Assembly (NCBI GenBank): GCA_963776935.1
Contig: CAVZOP010000002.1
Span: 1,488,001 to 1,552,000 of the forward strand
Direction of reading: 5' to 3'
Length of the DNA: 64,000 nucleotides
DNA from: JALOLG01 sp963776935
GTDB taxonomy: Bacteria; Actinomycetota; Acidimicrobiia; Acidimicrobiales; Ilumatobacteraceae
A model generated the notes under the pieces. The model ran no database searches. It saw nothing but the letters and a program-made list of their open reading frames with translations, and had not been told where the DNA came from. The number at the start of each line of letters is the position of its first letter. Within the stretch, counting starts at the first letter, position 1. Positions 46,591 to 55,456 of the stretch are shown here, in pieces. Made by a program: the position numbers and the translations under genes.

Positions 46591-47183
46591 GTGCGCGCCT
46601 CCACACCGTGGAGGAACACGTCGACGATGTCGGCCACCGGTCTCGGTTCAGCGGTGAGCATCGGATGGGAGAACGAGAGGGTGAGGGCGCGCAGCAGCCG
46701 CGCCGCATCGGCCGCATCGATGCGGAGCCGAATGGCCTCGGCACCGAGCAGCGCGGCGAGGGCGGGGCTGTCCGGCAGCGGCTTGGGATTGGAGGGATGG
46801 TGCCGGGGACCGAGCTGAGACACGAGTCGCCAGATGTCGACGATGCGTCGTTGGATCAGCTCGGTCGCGAGGATCAGACGTTGCTCGAACGGTGACGCCG
46901 GATCGATCTCGGAGATCGCCCGCTCGAACGGCGCCTGGTCGACCGCGGTCTCGTAGGCGGCGGCGAACAGCTCGTCCTTGTCGACGAAGACGTTGAAGAT
47001 CGTGCCCTCGGAGACACCGGCGGCGGCCGCGATCTCGCGGCTCGTGACCGAGACGCCACGCTCGATCAACAACGGCAGGACCGCCTCGATGATGCCGGCG
47101 CGTCGCTCCTCCGGGGGCAGCGGCGCGGCGCGACGCCCGCGAGGTGCGCGGTCGGGCAGGGTCGGCGGGGCGGGGGCGGCCAC
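46587..47183 (-). CDS. TetR-family transcriptional repressor of the ABC exporter
   Basis: The 198-residue protein has a basic Pro-rich N-terminus and a TetR helix-turn-helix (RAGIIEAVLPLLIERGVSVT, SREIAAAAGVSEGTIFNVFV, DKDELFAAAYE). A helical ligand-binding domain follows. It starts at GTG 47183, 13 bases from a palindrome that is its likely operator, and its stop overlaps the exporter gene. The arrangement predicts derepression of the exporter when a transported compound binds the regulator. The ligand is unknown. Confidence 0.9.
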   Translation of the reverse strand: MAAPAPPTLPDRAPRGRRAAPLPPEERRAGIIEAVLPLLIERGVSVTSREIAAAAGVSEGTIFNVFVDKDELFAAAYETAVDQAPFERAISEIDPASPFEQRLILATELIQRRIVDIWRLVSQLGPRHHPSNPKPLPDSPALAALLGAEAIRLRIDAADAARLLRALTLSFSHPMLTAEPRPVADIVDVFLHGVEART

Positions 47184-47196
47184 GCCGACATCCTAA

Positions 47197-47216
47197 CTGA
47201 GTGAGCACCCACTCAG
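47197..47216 (-). promoter_or_regulatory. TetR-type operator palindrome
   Basis: CTGAGTGAGCACCCACTCAG contains inverted arms CTGAGTG/CACTCAG around a six-base centre. It lies 13 bases upstream of the TetR gene start, the usual position for an autoregulated TetR-exporter operon. Confidence 0.65.
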
Positions 47217-47245
47217 ACCGGGGCCGGCGGCCCTCGATCCCGTGA

Positions 47246-47292
47246 TTTGTGTCACCGACATCGGGAAAGGTCGCCGGTTGCGGTGACACAAA
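47246..47292. repeat. 47-bp palindromic repeat element, copy 1
   Basis: The element opens TTTGTGTCACCG and closes CGGTGACACAAA, a perfect 12-bp inverted repeat, with a 23-base centre containing aaggtcgccgg. A second, reverse-oriented copy lies at 48427-48473; aligned in the same direction the two agree at nearly all positions. Together they flank the 2-hydroxyacid dehydrogenase gene. Confidence 0.85.
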
Positions 47293-47311
47293 CCCCTGGG
47301 TGGGAGGGATT

Positions 47312-48367
47312 TCAGTAGCCGCGCCGGCGGTCGACGACGTTGAGCAGGGGCTCTCCGGCGAGGTAGCGGCGCAGGTTGTCGGCGACGAGCTGCCGCCCTG
47401 GCTCGACGCCCGACGGATCGCCCATGCCCGACAGGTGCGGCGTCAGCAGGATCCGCGGGTGCTCCAACAGCTCGGGCCGGGGTGCTCGGCCGTCGAGCTC
47501 ACCGTCTCGCACGTCGAGCACGGCGCCGGCGATCTGCCCGTCGTCGATGGCCTCGACGAGGTCATCTTCGTCGACTTCCTCTCCCCTGGCGATGTTCACC
47601 AGTACGGCATGGGGTCGCATGGCGGCGAACACCGAACGGTCGATCATCCCTCGCGTCTGCTCGGTCAGCTGCGAGCTGACGACGAGGAAGTCGCTCTGGG
47701 CGGCCACTTCGAGCAACCGGTCGGCCGGCAGGACGATGTCGGCGCCGTCGACGTCGTGCTCGGGCGTCTCGATCGACCAGCGCGTCGCCACCACCCGCAT
47801 GCCGAGCGCCTGCGCCATGCGACCGACCTCGCGCCCGATCCCACCGATCCCGATCACACCCATCGTCGACCCGGCGACGGTGCGCATCTCGTAGCCGCTC
47901 CTGGTGAACCGGCCGTCTCGCTTCTGGCGGGTGGCCTCGTCGAGCCCGCGGGCCACGAACATCGCCGCCGCGACGGCGTACTCCGCGATCGCCCGGGCGG
48001 CCACCGCGCCCCGACCCGAGGTGAGCGTCACGTCGGACGTCCACAGGTCGCTGCGATGCAGGTTCGAGACGCCCGCTTGGGTGTGGTGCACCCACCGCAG
48101 GTTGGGAGCACGGCCCACCACCGAACGGAACACGGGGTACCCGATCACGAGGACGTCGGCCTCGCCGAGCAGGCGGTCGCGCTCGTCCCTCGACACCTCC
48201 ACGGCTGGTGCCCGACCGTCGGGTTCCTCGTCGTGGAGCTCGCTGGCGAACGCCGCGTTGCCGTCGACGACGACAACCCGCGGGTCGATCGCCGCGTACG
48301 AGACGTCGGCACCGAGCCATGGAGCCATCACCAGCACCGTCACCGAGTTCGACTCGTGTTCGTTCAC
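47312..48367 (-). CDS. D-isomer-specific 2-hydroxyacid dehydrogenase
   Basis: The 351-residue protein has the family's NAD domain with TMGVIGIGGIGREVGRMAQA, the substrate Arg in AVLVNIARGEEVDEDDL, and the catalytic His in RILLTPHLSGM. The first domain includes RWVHHTQAGVSNL. It reduces a 2-keto acid or oxidises a 2-hydroxy acid; the substrate is not determined. GTG 48367 is used; the frame upstream crosses the second palindromic repeat and so is unlikely to be coding. Both flanks carry copies of the same 47-bp element. Confidence 0.9.
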   Translation of the reverse strand: MNEHESNSVTVLVMAPWLGADVSYAAIDPRVVVVDGNAAFASELHDEEPDGRAPAVEVSRDERDRLLGEADVLVIGYPVFRSVVGRAPNLRWVHHTQAGVSNLHRSDLWTSDVTLTSGRGAVAARAIAEYAVAAAMFVARGLDEATRQKRDGRFTRSGYEMRTVAGSTMGVIGIGGIGREVGRMAQALGMRVVATRWSIETPEHDVDGADIVLPADRLLEVAAQSDFLVVSSQLTEQTRGMIDRSVFAAMRPHAVLVNIARGEEVDEDDLVEAIDDGQIAGAVLDVRDGELDGRAPRPELLEHPRILLTPHLSGMGDPSGVEPGRQLVADNLRRYLAGEPLLNVVDRRRGY

Positions 48368-48426
48368 CCCGCCATTCCACCCGAACAGCTCACCGGACGC
48401 ACCATGTGGATACGTCCTCACACCGG

Positions 48427-48473
48427 TTTGTGTCACCGCTACCGGCGACCTTCGCCGCTGTCGGTGACACAAA
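48427..48473. repeat. 47-bp palindromic repeat element, copy 2 (inverted)
   Basis: TTTGTGTCACCG ... CGGTGACACAAA again forms a 12-bp inverted repeat. Its reverse complement matches copy 1 including the central aaggtcgccgg, so the two copies face each other across the dehydrogenase gene. Confidence 0.85.
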
Positions 48474-48499
48474 CACGGGGGGTTCGAGGCGGTCCCGTC

Positions 48500-48505
48500 T
48501 AACTT
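48500..48505 (+). promoter_or_regulatory. -10 element for a probable leaderless deaminase transcript
   Basis: TAACTT (TANNNT) ends six bases before GTG 48512, leaving no room for a ribosome-binding site. Confidence 0.4.
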
Positions 48506-48511
48506 CAGGTC

Positions 48512-48988
48512 GTGGATCACACCGACGTCGTGCACCTGCGCCGCTGCCTCGACCTGGCTCGAACGGCTCGCGACGGCGGCAACGAACCGTTCGGATCGCT
48601 GCTCGTCGGCGGAGACGGATCCGTACTCGCCGAACTGACGAACACCATCGGCAGCGGCGACGTCACGGGCCATCCCGAGCTGGCGTTGGCGGCGTGGGCG
48701 TCGGTCCACATGACGGCCGAGGAACGGGCGGCGGCGACGCTGTACACGAGCTGCGAGAGCTGCGCGATGTGCGCCGGCGGGCAGTACTGGGCGGGAATCG
48801 GGCGGCTGGTGTTCGCGCTGTCCGGCGCCCAGCTCACCGACATCGTGCCGAATGGCGTGCCACGCCTCAACCTGCCGAGTCGCGAGGTCTTCGCCCGCGG
48901 CGACGTGCCGATCGAGGTGGAGGGGCCCTGCGACGAGTTGGTCGCCGACGCGCTCGCCGTGTTCGACGGGCACTGGTCGAGCCCGTAG
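48512..48988 (+). CDS. Zinc-dependent nucleoside/CMP-type deaminase
   Basis: The 158-residue protein has a cytidine-deaminase-like fold. The proton-shuttle motif reads GHPELALAAW (His-Pro-Glu in place of the usual His-Ala-Glu), and the two zinc cysteines are in LYTSCESCAMCAGGQYWAGI. These match the guanine/cytosine/tRNA-adenosine deaminase group. The substrate is not certain; length and the isolated position suggest a free base or nucleoside. The TSCESCAMC cluster is intact, so activity is expected if the Pro is tolerated. Confidence 0.85.
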   Translation: MDHTDVVHLRRCLDLARTARDGGNEPFGSLLVGGDGSVLAELTNTIGSGDVTGHPELALAAWASVHMTAEERAAATLYTSCESCAMCAGGQYWAGIGRLVFALSGAQLTDIVPNGVPRLNLPSREVFARGDVPIEVEGPCDELVADALAVFDGHWSSP

Positions 48989-49045
48989 GCGAGCGTCTCC
49001 GTGCCCGGATGACACAGTGGGCTACGGTCGGTGCGTGGTCAGGGG

Positions 49046-49480
49046 ATGAGCGAACTCACGATGTCGAAGCAGGAGCGCGAGGAGTTCCTCGCCGCGTTGC
49101 ACGTCGGTGTCCTGGCAGTGGAACGACCAGACGGCCCGCCGCTGGTGACGCCCATCTGGTACCGCTACACACCGGGTGGTGCGGTCGAGTTCAACACGGC
49201 CGGTTCGAGCGTCAAGGCGGACCTTCTCGGACAAGCGGGTCACGCGTCGATGTGTGCCCAGCGCGAGGAGCTGCCGTACGCGTACGTGACGGTGGAGGGC
49301 CCGGTCGAGATCGAGACGACCGATCGCGCGACGCGCGTCGACATCGCCACGCGGTACCTGGGAACCGAGATGGGCACTGGTTACGTCGACGGTAGTCCCG
49401 AGGCGGACGACATCGTCGTCCGCCTGCGACCCGCACGATGGCTGACGAGCGACTTCTCCAAGCTCGACCTCGGCGGCTGA
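49046..49480 (+). CDS. PPOX-class flavin/F420-binding protein
   Basis: The 144-residue split-barrel protein begins with MSELTMSKQEREEFLAALHV and continues with GVLAVERPDGPPLVTPIWYR, VEFNTAGSSVKADLLGQAGH, YAYVTVEGPVEIE and a C-terminal RPARWLTSDFSKL, like actinobacterial F420- or FMN-binding PPOX proteins. The ribosome-binding site (cagggg) precedes ATG 49046, and TACGGT at 49023-49028 is a fair -10. It is the second PPOX protein in the window but shares little with the first. Function is unknown beyond flavin-type cofactor binding. Confidence 0.85.
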   Translation: MSELTMSKQEREEFLAALHVGVLAVERPDGPPLVTPIWYRYTPGGAVEFNTAGSSVKADLLGQAGHASMCAQREELPYAYVTVEGPVEIETTDRATRVDIATRYLGTEMGTGYVDGSPEADDIVVRLRPARWLTSDFSKLDLGG

Positions 49481-49490
49481 CCGCCACGAA

Positions 49491-50618
49491 TCAGCGGGAC
49501 GTGCCGTCGACCAGCGCCCGGGCGACGCGGGCCTCGAGGTCGGCCGGATAGCGCTGGACACCGGCCGGAAGACCGGCTGTGCGGCCGCCCAGGATCGCGT
49601 CGAGCCCGAGCAGCATGATGGCCGCGAACGGATCGAACAGCTGCGGTGCGGAGATCCCCAGACCGGCGGCGAGATTCACGAGACTCCCCCGGTTGAGCAG
49701 GTAGAGACGGCGCCCGGCGATGTCGTATCGGTCGAGGTGGCGCCGCATCTCGACGCGCGGGTGCTCGTCCAACCAGTCGACATCGATCTCGCGGTCGCTG
49801 TGGCCGACGTTGACGAGGATCGCGCCGTCGGCCACCCGCTCGAGCTGTTCCGCACCCAGGACCCCGTCGAACCCGGTGGCAGTCACGATCACGTGCGCGT
49901 CTCGTGCGGCGTCGGCGAGCGTCGCGACGCGGCAGCCGTGGTGCTGTGCCTGAACCGATCGCACTGGGTCGAGATCGACAACGGTGACGTTCGCCCCGAG
50001 ATCGCGGGCGCGCAACGCGACACCCTGGCCGACGGGTCCGAACCCGACGACCACGACCTCACGTCCGAAGAGCGCCAGACCCGTGATCGCTGTGAACGCC
50101 GGCCAGGTCTCCACGCCGACGTGGTGACGGTTGTGGATGAGGTCCTTGAGGGCGATCCCGTTCCAGTCGAGTACCGGGAACGGGATGTCGACCCCGTCGA
50201 GGCGATGTAGACCGGTCGTGGTCGCCTCGAGCGCGCCAGCGGGGCGATGCCCAGCGGCCGCTGCCGCGGCGATGAGATCGCCGCCCATGTCGCACAGCGC
50301 GTCAGCCGGTTCGCTCGTCAGCCAGGCGAGCACCTCGGCCAGCTCGGCGGCGCTCATCCCGGCGCGGGCACGAATCTCTACACCGATCGAGGCCAGGTGG
50401 GCAGCAGCACGATCATCGGTGCTGTCCGGATTGCACGGCGCCATGCGCACGCGAGCGCCGGCCGCGACGAGTGGCGCGACGATGCAAATCGTGTCGGCGA
50501 GGATGTGCTGGCGACAGGCGACCGTCAGACCCTCGAAGTCCTGAGCCGCGACCTCGACACCCAACGCGGTCGTGATGGGCGTCGTCCACGCGACCCACTC
50601 GAGCTCCCCAGCGTCCAC
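49491..50618 (-). CDS. S-adenosylhomocysteinase-like protein (short form)
   Basis: The 375-residue protein has the AHCY NAD-binding core, VVVVGFGPVGQGVALRARDL, plus GAILVNVGHSDREIDVDWLD and the C-terminal LLNRGSLVNLAAGLGISAPQ that corresponds to the LVNLaxxxGHP segment. True AHCY is about 480 residues; here the N-terminal substrate domain is trimmed and several of its catalytic residues (such as the DSVTK/DNLYG region) are replaced (LDWNGIALKDLIHNRHHVGV). It may use another thioether or nucleoside substrate, or be regulatory. No methionine-cycle genes are adjacent. Confidence 0.75.
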   Translation of the reverse strand: MDAGELEWVAWTTPITTALGVEVAAQDFEGLTVACRQHILADTICIVAPLVAAGARVRMAPCNPDSTDDRAAAHLASIGVEIRARAGMSAAELAEVLAWLTSEPADALCDMGGDLIAAAAAAGHRPAGALEATTTGLHRLDGVDIPFPVLDWNGIALKDLIHNRHHVGVETWPAFTAITGLALFGREVVVVGFGPVGQGVALRARDLGANVTVVDLDPVRSVQAQHHGCRVATLADAARDAHVIVTATGFDGVLGAEQLERVADGAILVNVGHSDREIDVDWLDEHPRVEMRRHLDRYDIAGRRLYLLNRGSLVNLAAGLGISAPQLFDPFAAIMLLGLDAILGGRTAGLPAGVQRYPADLEARVARALVDGTSR

Positions 50619-50689
50619 CCGACCAGTAGATCACCTGACGTTGTTGTCACTGCTCACTGAGAGCTGAACGCCGCGTGATCCGGCACGGG

Positions 50690-51097
50690 TCAGCGCCGAC
50701 GGGCGGACTTCTTCTGATCGATGTAGGAATTCGCAAGGCTGGCCGGAGCACACGCCAGCCAGCCGTCGAGGATCGCTTCTCGCAGGGCGCGCTTGGTGAC
50801 TGCCTTCAACTGGATCAGAACGGCCGCGTACCCGTCGAAGTGCGGGATCGTGAAGAACCCCTTGAGCTGGGCGGCCAGCACTGCCTCCTTCTCGCCGAGA
50901 TCGTCGACGAGAACCGCGAGAATCGGCCCGTCCGGCGGACTGGTGTCGCCGAACCGTCGGATGTCGGCCTTGCTGAACGGCCGCTCCCACGCGAAGACCT
51001 TGCCGGCGACCGACCACATGCGAGTTCCGTGACGCTCGCCTTCGGTGACCTCCGGCAGGTCCATGGCCATCCGACCGGCGTCGTCGAGACTCACCAT
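50690..51097 (-). CDS. MmcQ/YjbR-family protein
   Basis: The 135-residue protein matches the CyaY-like-fold MmcQ/YjbR family: VSLDDAGRMAMDLPEVTEGE at the start, MWSVAGKVFAWERPF, and IPHFDGYAAVLIQLKAV with a C-terminal ALREAILDGWLACAPASLAN. The family is often labelled DNA-binding but its role is unknown. ATG 51097 is the natural family start. It is divergent from the M28 peptidase gene. Confidence 0.82.
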   Translation of the reverse strand: MVSLDDAGRMAMDLPEVTEGERHGTRMWSVAGKVFAWERPFSKADIRRFGDTSPPDGPILAVLVDDLGEKEAVLAAQLKGFFTIPHFDGYAAVLIQLKAVTKRALREAILDGWLACAPASLANSYIDQKKSARRR

Positions 51098-51229
51098 CAC
51101 CGGCACGCTACTGCCGGCCGCCGAGGCGGGCTCCGACGGCAGACGATCGACGGCTCGGATCGGACCATTCTCCGGACGAACTAAGGTCCGGGACGACCGG
51201 GCCACACATCTTGGGGAGATGACAACGAC

Positions 51230-52834
51230 ATGTCGACCGCTCAACGTTCCATTCGCCGACGCCGCTTGGGGATCGCGGCAGTCGCCGTGATCGCGGCGAT
51301 CATGATTCCCGTTCGCGTCGAGGCCAGACCGTCGCAGAACGCATGCGAGCGGCGCAACAACAACCAGTACGACAAGCTGCTCGAATGCGTCCGCCTGACC
51401 GGTGTGCGCGAGCACCAAGCTGCGTTGCAGGCGATCGCCGACGCGCACAACGGCACTCGCGCCGAGCAGACCTCGGGCTACACGGCGAGCGTCGACTACG
51501 TCGTCACGACCCTGCAGGACGCTGGTTGGGACGTCCAACGGGTGCCCTTCACATACCCCGGCACCGACGTCGTGCTCGAGCAGCTGACACCAGTCGCCGC
51601 GTCGTATGCGACGAATGGCGCGATCGGCACGGGCGAGGGCGAGGTGACGGGCAACGTCATCCCGGTCGACATCAACCTCACGCCCCCGCGAGCGAACTCG
51701 AGCGGCTGCACGGCCGACGACTTCGTCGGGCTCGGCTTCGACGGACCCGACGACATCGCCCTCATCCAACGCGGCACGTGCACGTTCGCTGAGAAGGCGC
51801 TCGCGGCCTACGCCGCCGGCGCCGAGGCCGTGATCATCTTCAACCAGGGCAACACCGCTGCGCCCGACCGCAACGACGTGTTCACACCGACGCTCTCGCC
51901 GGCCGATCCCGACATTCCTGTCGTGCCGATTCCGGTCGTCGCCTCCTCGTTCACCGACGGCGCTGCCCTCGCCCAGGCGGGATCGACGGCTCACGTCGTC
52001 GTCGACTTCGTCCAACGCGAATCGGAGAACGTGATCGCCGAACTGACGGGCGACAACGACGACAACGTCGTGATGGCCGGAGCCCATCTCGATTCCGTTC
52101 CCGCCGGCCCAGGCATCAACGACAACGGCAGCGGCTCGGCGGCCCTGCTCGAGCTGGCGCAGCAATTGGCGAACATCAAGCAGGAGAACACACTGCGGTT
52201 CGCCTGGTGGGGCGCCGAGGAGCTCGGCCTGATCGGGTCGACCCAGTGGGTGCTCGGCTTGTCGCCTGCCGAGCTCGACCGCATCGCGCTCTACCTCAAC
52301 TTCGACATGATCGGCTCACCGAACCACGTGTTCATGGTCTACGACGCCAACCAGTCGTCGTTCGTGGCGCCGGTGGCGGTCCCGCCGGGTTCAGAGGCCA
52401 TCGAAGCGACGTTCGAGTCGTTCTACACCTACGCCGGTGTGCCCTACGACGACACCGCCTTCAGCGGACGTAGCGACTACCAGGCGTTCATCAACAACGG
52501 CATCCCGGCGAGCGGCTTGTTCACCGGCGCCGAGGTGATCAAGACGCCGCTGCAGCAGTCGATCTGGGGTGGCACCGCGGGTGCCCAGTTCGATCCCTGC
52601 TACCACCAGGCGTGCGACACGTACGCCAACAACAACGACCACACGCTGGAGGTCAACGCCGACGCCGTGGCGTTCGCGGTGCTCACGTACGCGTACTCGA
52701 CCGAAGCGGTGAACGGCGTGCCCGGACGGAACGTGCCGGGCCGTTTCACGATCCCGGTGCCCGCAGGCCCCGAGCACACGTTCGCCGGCCCGCTCGGAGG
52801 CGAACACGAGCACGGCCACCTCGCCGCCGACTGA
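51230..52834 (+). CDS. Secreted M28 aminopeptidase with PA domain
   Basis: The 534-residue protein has a basic start and hydrophobic signal (LGIAAVAVIAAIMIPVRVEA). A PA (protease-associated) domain is visible in DIALIQRGTCTFAEKALAAY. The M28 zinc domain includes VVMAGAHLDSVPAGPGINDN, RFAWWGAEELGLIGSTQWVL with the Glu pair, and YLNFDMIGSPNHVFMVYD; a late ligand His is in YHQACDTY. It is like Streptomyces griseus-type aminopeptidases. The tail is His/Gly-rich (GGEHEHGHLAAD), a possible metal-collecting end. A ribosome-binding site (ggggag) precedes ATG 51230. Confidence 0.9.
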   Translation: MSTAQRSIRRRRLGIAAVAVIAAIMIPVRVEARPSQNACERRNNNQYDKLLECVRLTGVREHQAALQAIADAHNGTRAEQTSGYTASVDYVVTTLQDAGWDVQRVPFTYPGTDVVLEQLTPVAASYATNGAIGTGEGEVTGNVIPVDINLTPPRANSSGCTADDFVGLGFDGPDDIALIQRGTCTFAEKALAAYAAGAEAVIIFNQGNTAAPDRNDVFTPTLSPADPDIPVVPIPVVASSFTDGAALAQAGSTAHVVVDFVQRESENVIAELTGDNDDNVVMAGAHLDSVPAGPGINDNGSGSAALLELAQQLANIKQENTLRFAWWGAEELGLIGSTQWVLGLSPAELDRIALYLNFDMIGSPNHVFMVYDANQSSFVAPVAVPPGSEAIEATFESFYTYAGVPYDDTAFSGRSDYQAFINNGIPASGLFTGAEVIKTPLQQSIWGGTAGAQFDPCYHQACDTYANNNDHTLEVNADAVAFAVLTYAYSTEAVNGVPGRNVPGRFTIPVPAGPEHTFAGPLGGEHEHGHLAAD

Positions 52835-52872
52835 TCGAACCATCAACCCGGGCTCGCACGGGCGTCCTCGAG

Positions 52873-52911
52873 CGAACCGTGCGGCGTCACGATGTGGCGC
52901 CGCACGGTTCG
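52873..52911. terminator. Bidirectional hairpin between converging genes
   Basis: A perfect 14-bp inverted repeat (cgaaccgtgcggcg / cgccgcacggttcg) with an 11-base loop lies between the stop of the M28 gene and the stop of the GGDEF-EAL gene, the expected place for a shared terminator. Confidence 0.7.
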
Positions 52912-52933
52912 ACGCGAGCTGCGACGGCGACGC

Positions 52934-55446
52934 TTACCCGGCGAGAACGCACGCTTCGCGGTGAGTCAGGAGCCACTCGCCGAACGCGGCCTTGGTGAGT
53001 GGCCGAGCGAAGAAGTAGCCCTGGGCCGTTTCACAGCCGAGTTCGGCGAGTCGGGCGGCGGACGCTTCGGTCTCGACACCTTCGGCGACCACCGACAACT
53101 CGAGGGCCTTGGCCAGGTAGATGATCGAGCGAACGAACGCCGGATTGCCGCGTTGGCTGCCCATCGACGTCACGAACGACTTGTCGATCTTGACCTCGGC
53201 GGCGGGCAAGTCCTTGAGACACGCGAGTGAGGCGTCCCCGGTGCCGAAGTTGTCGATCGACAGCGTCACGCCGAGCTCGGACAGCTCGCGCATCGTGTTC
53301 AGGGCCCGCTTGCTCTCGGACATCATCGCCGATTCCGACAGCTCGAGACACAGTCCCGCCGGGCGGATGCCGGCGCGATAAAGGTGCGCTTCGACATCGG
53401 CCGCCAGGTTCACCTGGAGGAGGTTGTGGGCCGAGAGATTCACCGAGACGCGCAAGTCCATCCACCGCCAGCTCTCGTCGGCCGCGGCCGCCAAGGCGCG
53501 TTCCAAGACTTGATCGGTGATGGGGCCGATCAGCCCGATGGCCTCGGCGATGGCGATGAACTCGTCCGGCTTCACGGCGCCTTCGACAGGGTGGTTCCAG
53601 CGCACCAAGGCTTCGGCGCCGACCGGCCGACCACTCCCGAGGTTCACCTGCGGCTGGAACACCAGGTCCAGTTCGCCGTTCTCGACCGCGCGCTGCATGT
53701 CGGCGATGAGGCCAACGCGGCGCTTGCTCTTGTGTTCGCGTTGGGCGCTCTCGTCCGGCGCCGCGAGGTACTCGGGCCGGTACAGCTCGACGCCCGAGTG
53801 GTCGCCCTTGGCCACATACATCGCGGCGTCCGCCCGGTGCATCAAGTCGCTCACATCCGAGCCGTGCTCCGGACCCACCGCCACACCGATGCTGGCGCCG
53901 ACGTCGACGGTGACCTCGCCGATGGTCACGGGCCGCGACACTGCTCGCGTGATGGCGGTGGCGATGGCGACGGCCGCTTCGGCACTCTCGATGCCGCTGA
54001 GCAGCACCGCGAACTCGTCGCCACCGAAGCGGGCGACCGTGTCACCAGATCGCAGCACCCCTCGCAGACGCGCGGCAACCTCCATCAACACCGTGTCCCC
54101 GGCGGCGTGCCCGAGTGTGTCGTTCACCTCTTTGAAGCGGTCGAGGTCGATCAAGAGCACCCGACGCGTGGGTCAGCCGACAGTGCCGCGTCGACGTGAA
54201 TGTGGAACAACCTTCGGTTCGGTAGACCGGTGAGTGGGTCGTGCATCGCGAGGTGCTCGTTCTCGGCGACGTGACGTCGCAGGTCGTCGACGAGGCGACT
54301 GCTCTCGACCGCCATGGAGACATGGTTGGCCACCGTGAGGAACGGGCGGCGATCGGGTTTGCCGAACGGCCGCACCGTACCGCTGCGGTCAGCGACGACG
54401 AGCGAACCGCGCATCTCGCCGTCGAGAGCGAGGGCGGTGATCATCGCCTGTTGCACGCCGAGCGCTCGTAGCGCACCCGGCGCGTTGGCCGGCGTGACGA
54501 CAGTTGCACCGTCAGACGCGTGGGCCATGTCGTGCAACGTCGACACCTCGCTGTCGTTCGCCACGGAGGTCGTCTCGATTGTCGTACCGTCCCCACCGAG
54601 AGCGATCTGCAGCAGGTTTCCCTCGCTCCCGTCGACATAGAGGAAGGCACGCTCGGCGTGCATCAGCTCGCCGACATCCGCCAGCAATCCGCCCACGACC
54701 TCGTCGACCGATCGGGCGCCGGTCATTCGCTTCGTGAGGCGGTACAGGTTCTCCAGCTCGCCCAAGCGGTCACGCAGGGCCGAGTGCACGCGGTACGAGA
54801 GCAGCACCATCACTACGATCACGCTGAACAGCAACGCGGCGGACGGGGCGACGACGAGGAGCGTGATCGTCACCAACGCCACGCAGGTGTCGACAGCGAC
54901 CGCTGCGGTCCCGAGCAGCTGAGAGCGCAACAGCCCGGGCTCGCGGCGACCGAGGAAGATCGTGATGGCGCCGGCGACCACGATGCTCTGGCTGGCGTCG
55001 GCGGCGAGGGCCGCGAGCAATGCGGCCGGCCACGTCGCCGGGCCGTAGCCGTGCGTGTGGAGCGCGGCGAAGACCGTGGTGGCGACAACGCACTCCAACC
55101 AGAACCCGGCCACGTTCACCGCCGCCTTGAATTTCGGCAGCCGCCGGATGCCCATGGCGATGACGCCACCGAGCACGCGCGCCAGTATCAGCTGGGTCGG
55201 CGCCAATGTGTAGAGGCCCACGATGAGCGGGACCGTGCTGAGCGAGAGCGTCAGGGTCTCGCGGCGATGCTCGACGTGGATCGGCAGGAGCTCGCAGCCG
55301 ACGAAGGCGACCACGAAGATCAGCATCGACAGGTGGATCACCGGGGTCGGTGCGGTAGCACTCGCGCGCCACCAGGTCGCCACCCCCGCGGCAACAGCTA
55401 CGGCGCCGGCGAACAGGTAGACCCGTCCAACACGCGAGCCGAGCAT
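52934..55446 (-). CDS. Membrane GAF-GGDEF-EAL c-di-GMP protein, frameshifted
   Basis: In order: about six membrane helices (1-195), a GAF domain (about 215-390), a GGDEF domain (HDPLTGLPNRRLFHIHVDAA ... FGGDEF intact) and an EAL domain (GAEALVRWNHPVEGAVKPDE, SVNLSAHNL, LELSESAMM, VKIDKSFV, VVAEGVETE). A G lost from a G-run near 54165 splits the gene inside GGDEF; correcting it gives about 837 residues. The EAL DDFGTG motif reads DNFGTG, so phosphodiesterase activity may be weakened. It should synthesise and/or degrade c-di-GMP in response to a membrane or GAF-sensed signal. Confidence 0.88.
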
Positions 55447-55456
55447 GTTGCGAGGT

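Noticed and set aside
50690..52165. Long minus-strand extension of the MmcQ gene
   Set aside because: Most of it is antisense to the M28 peptidase; the conserved protein begins at ATG 51097.
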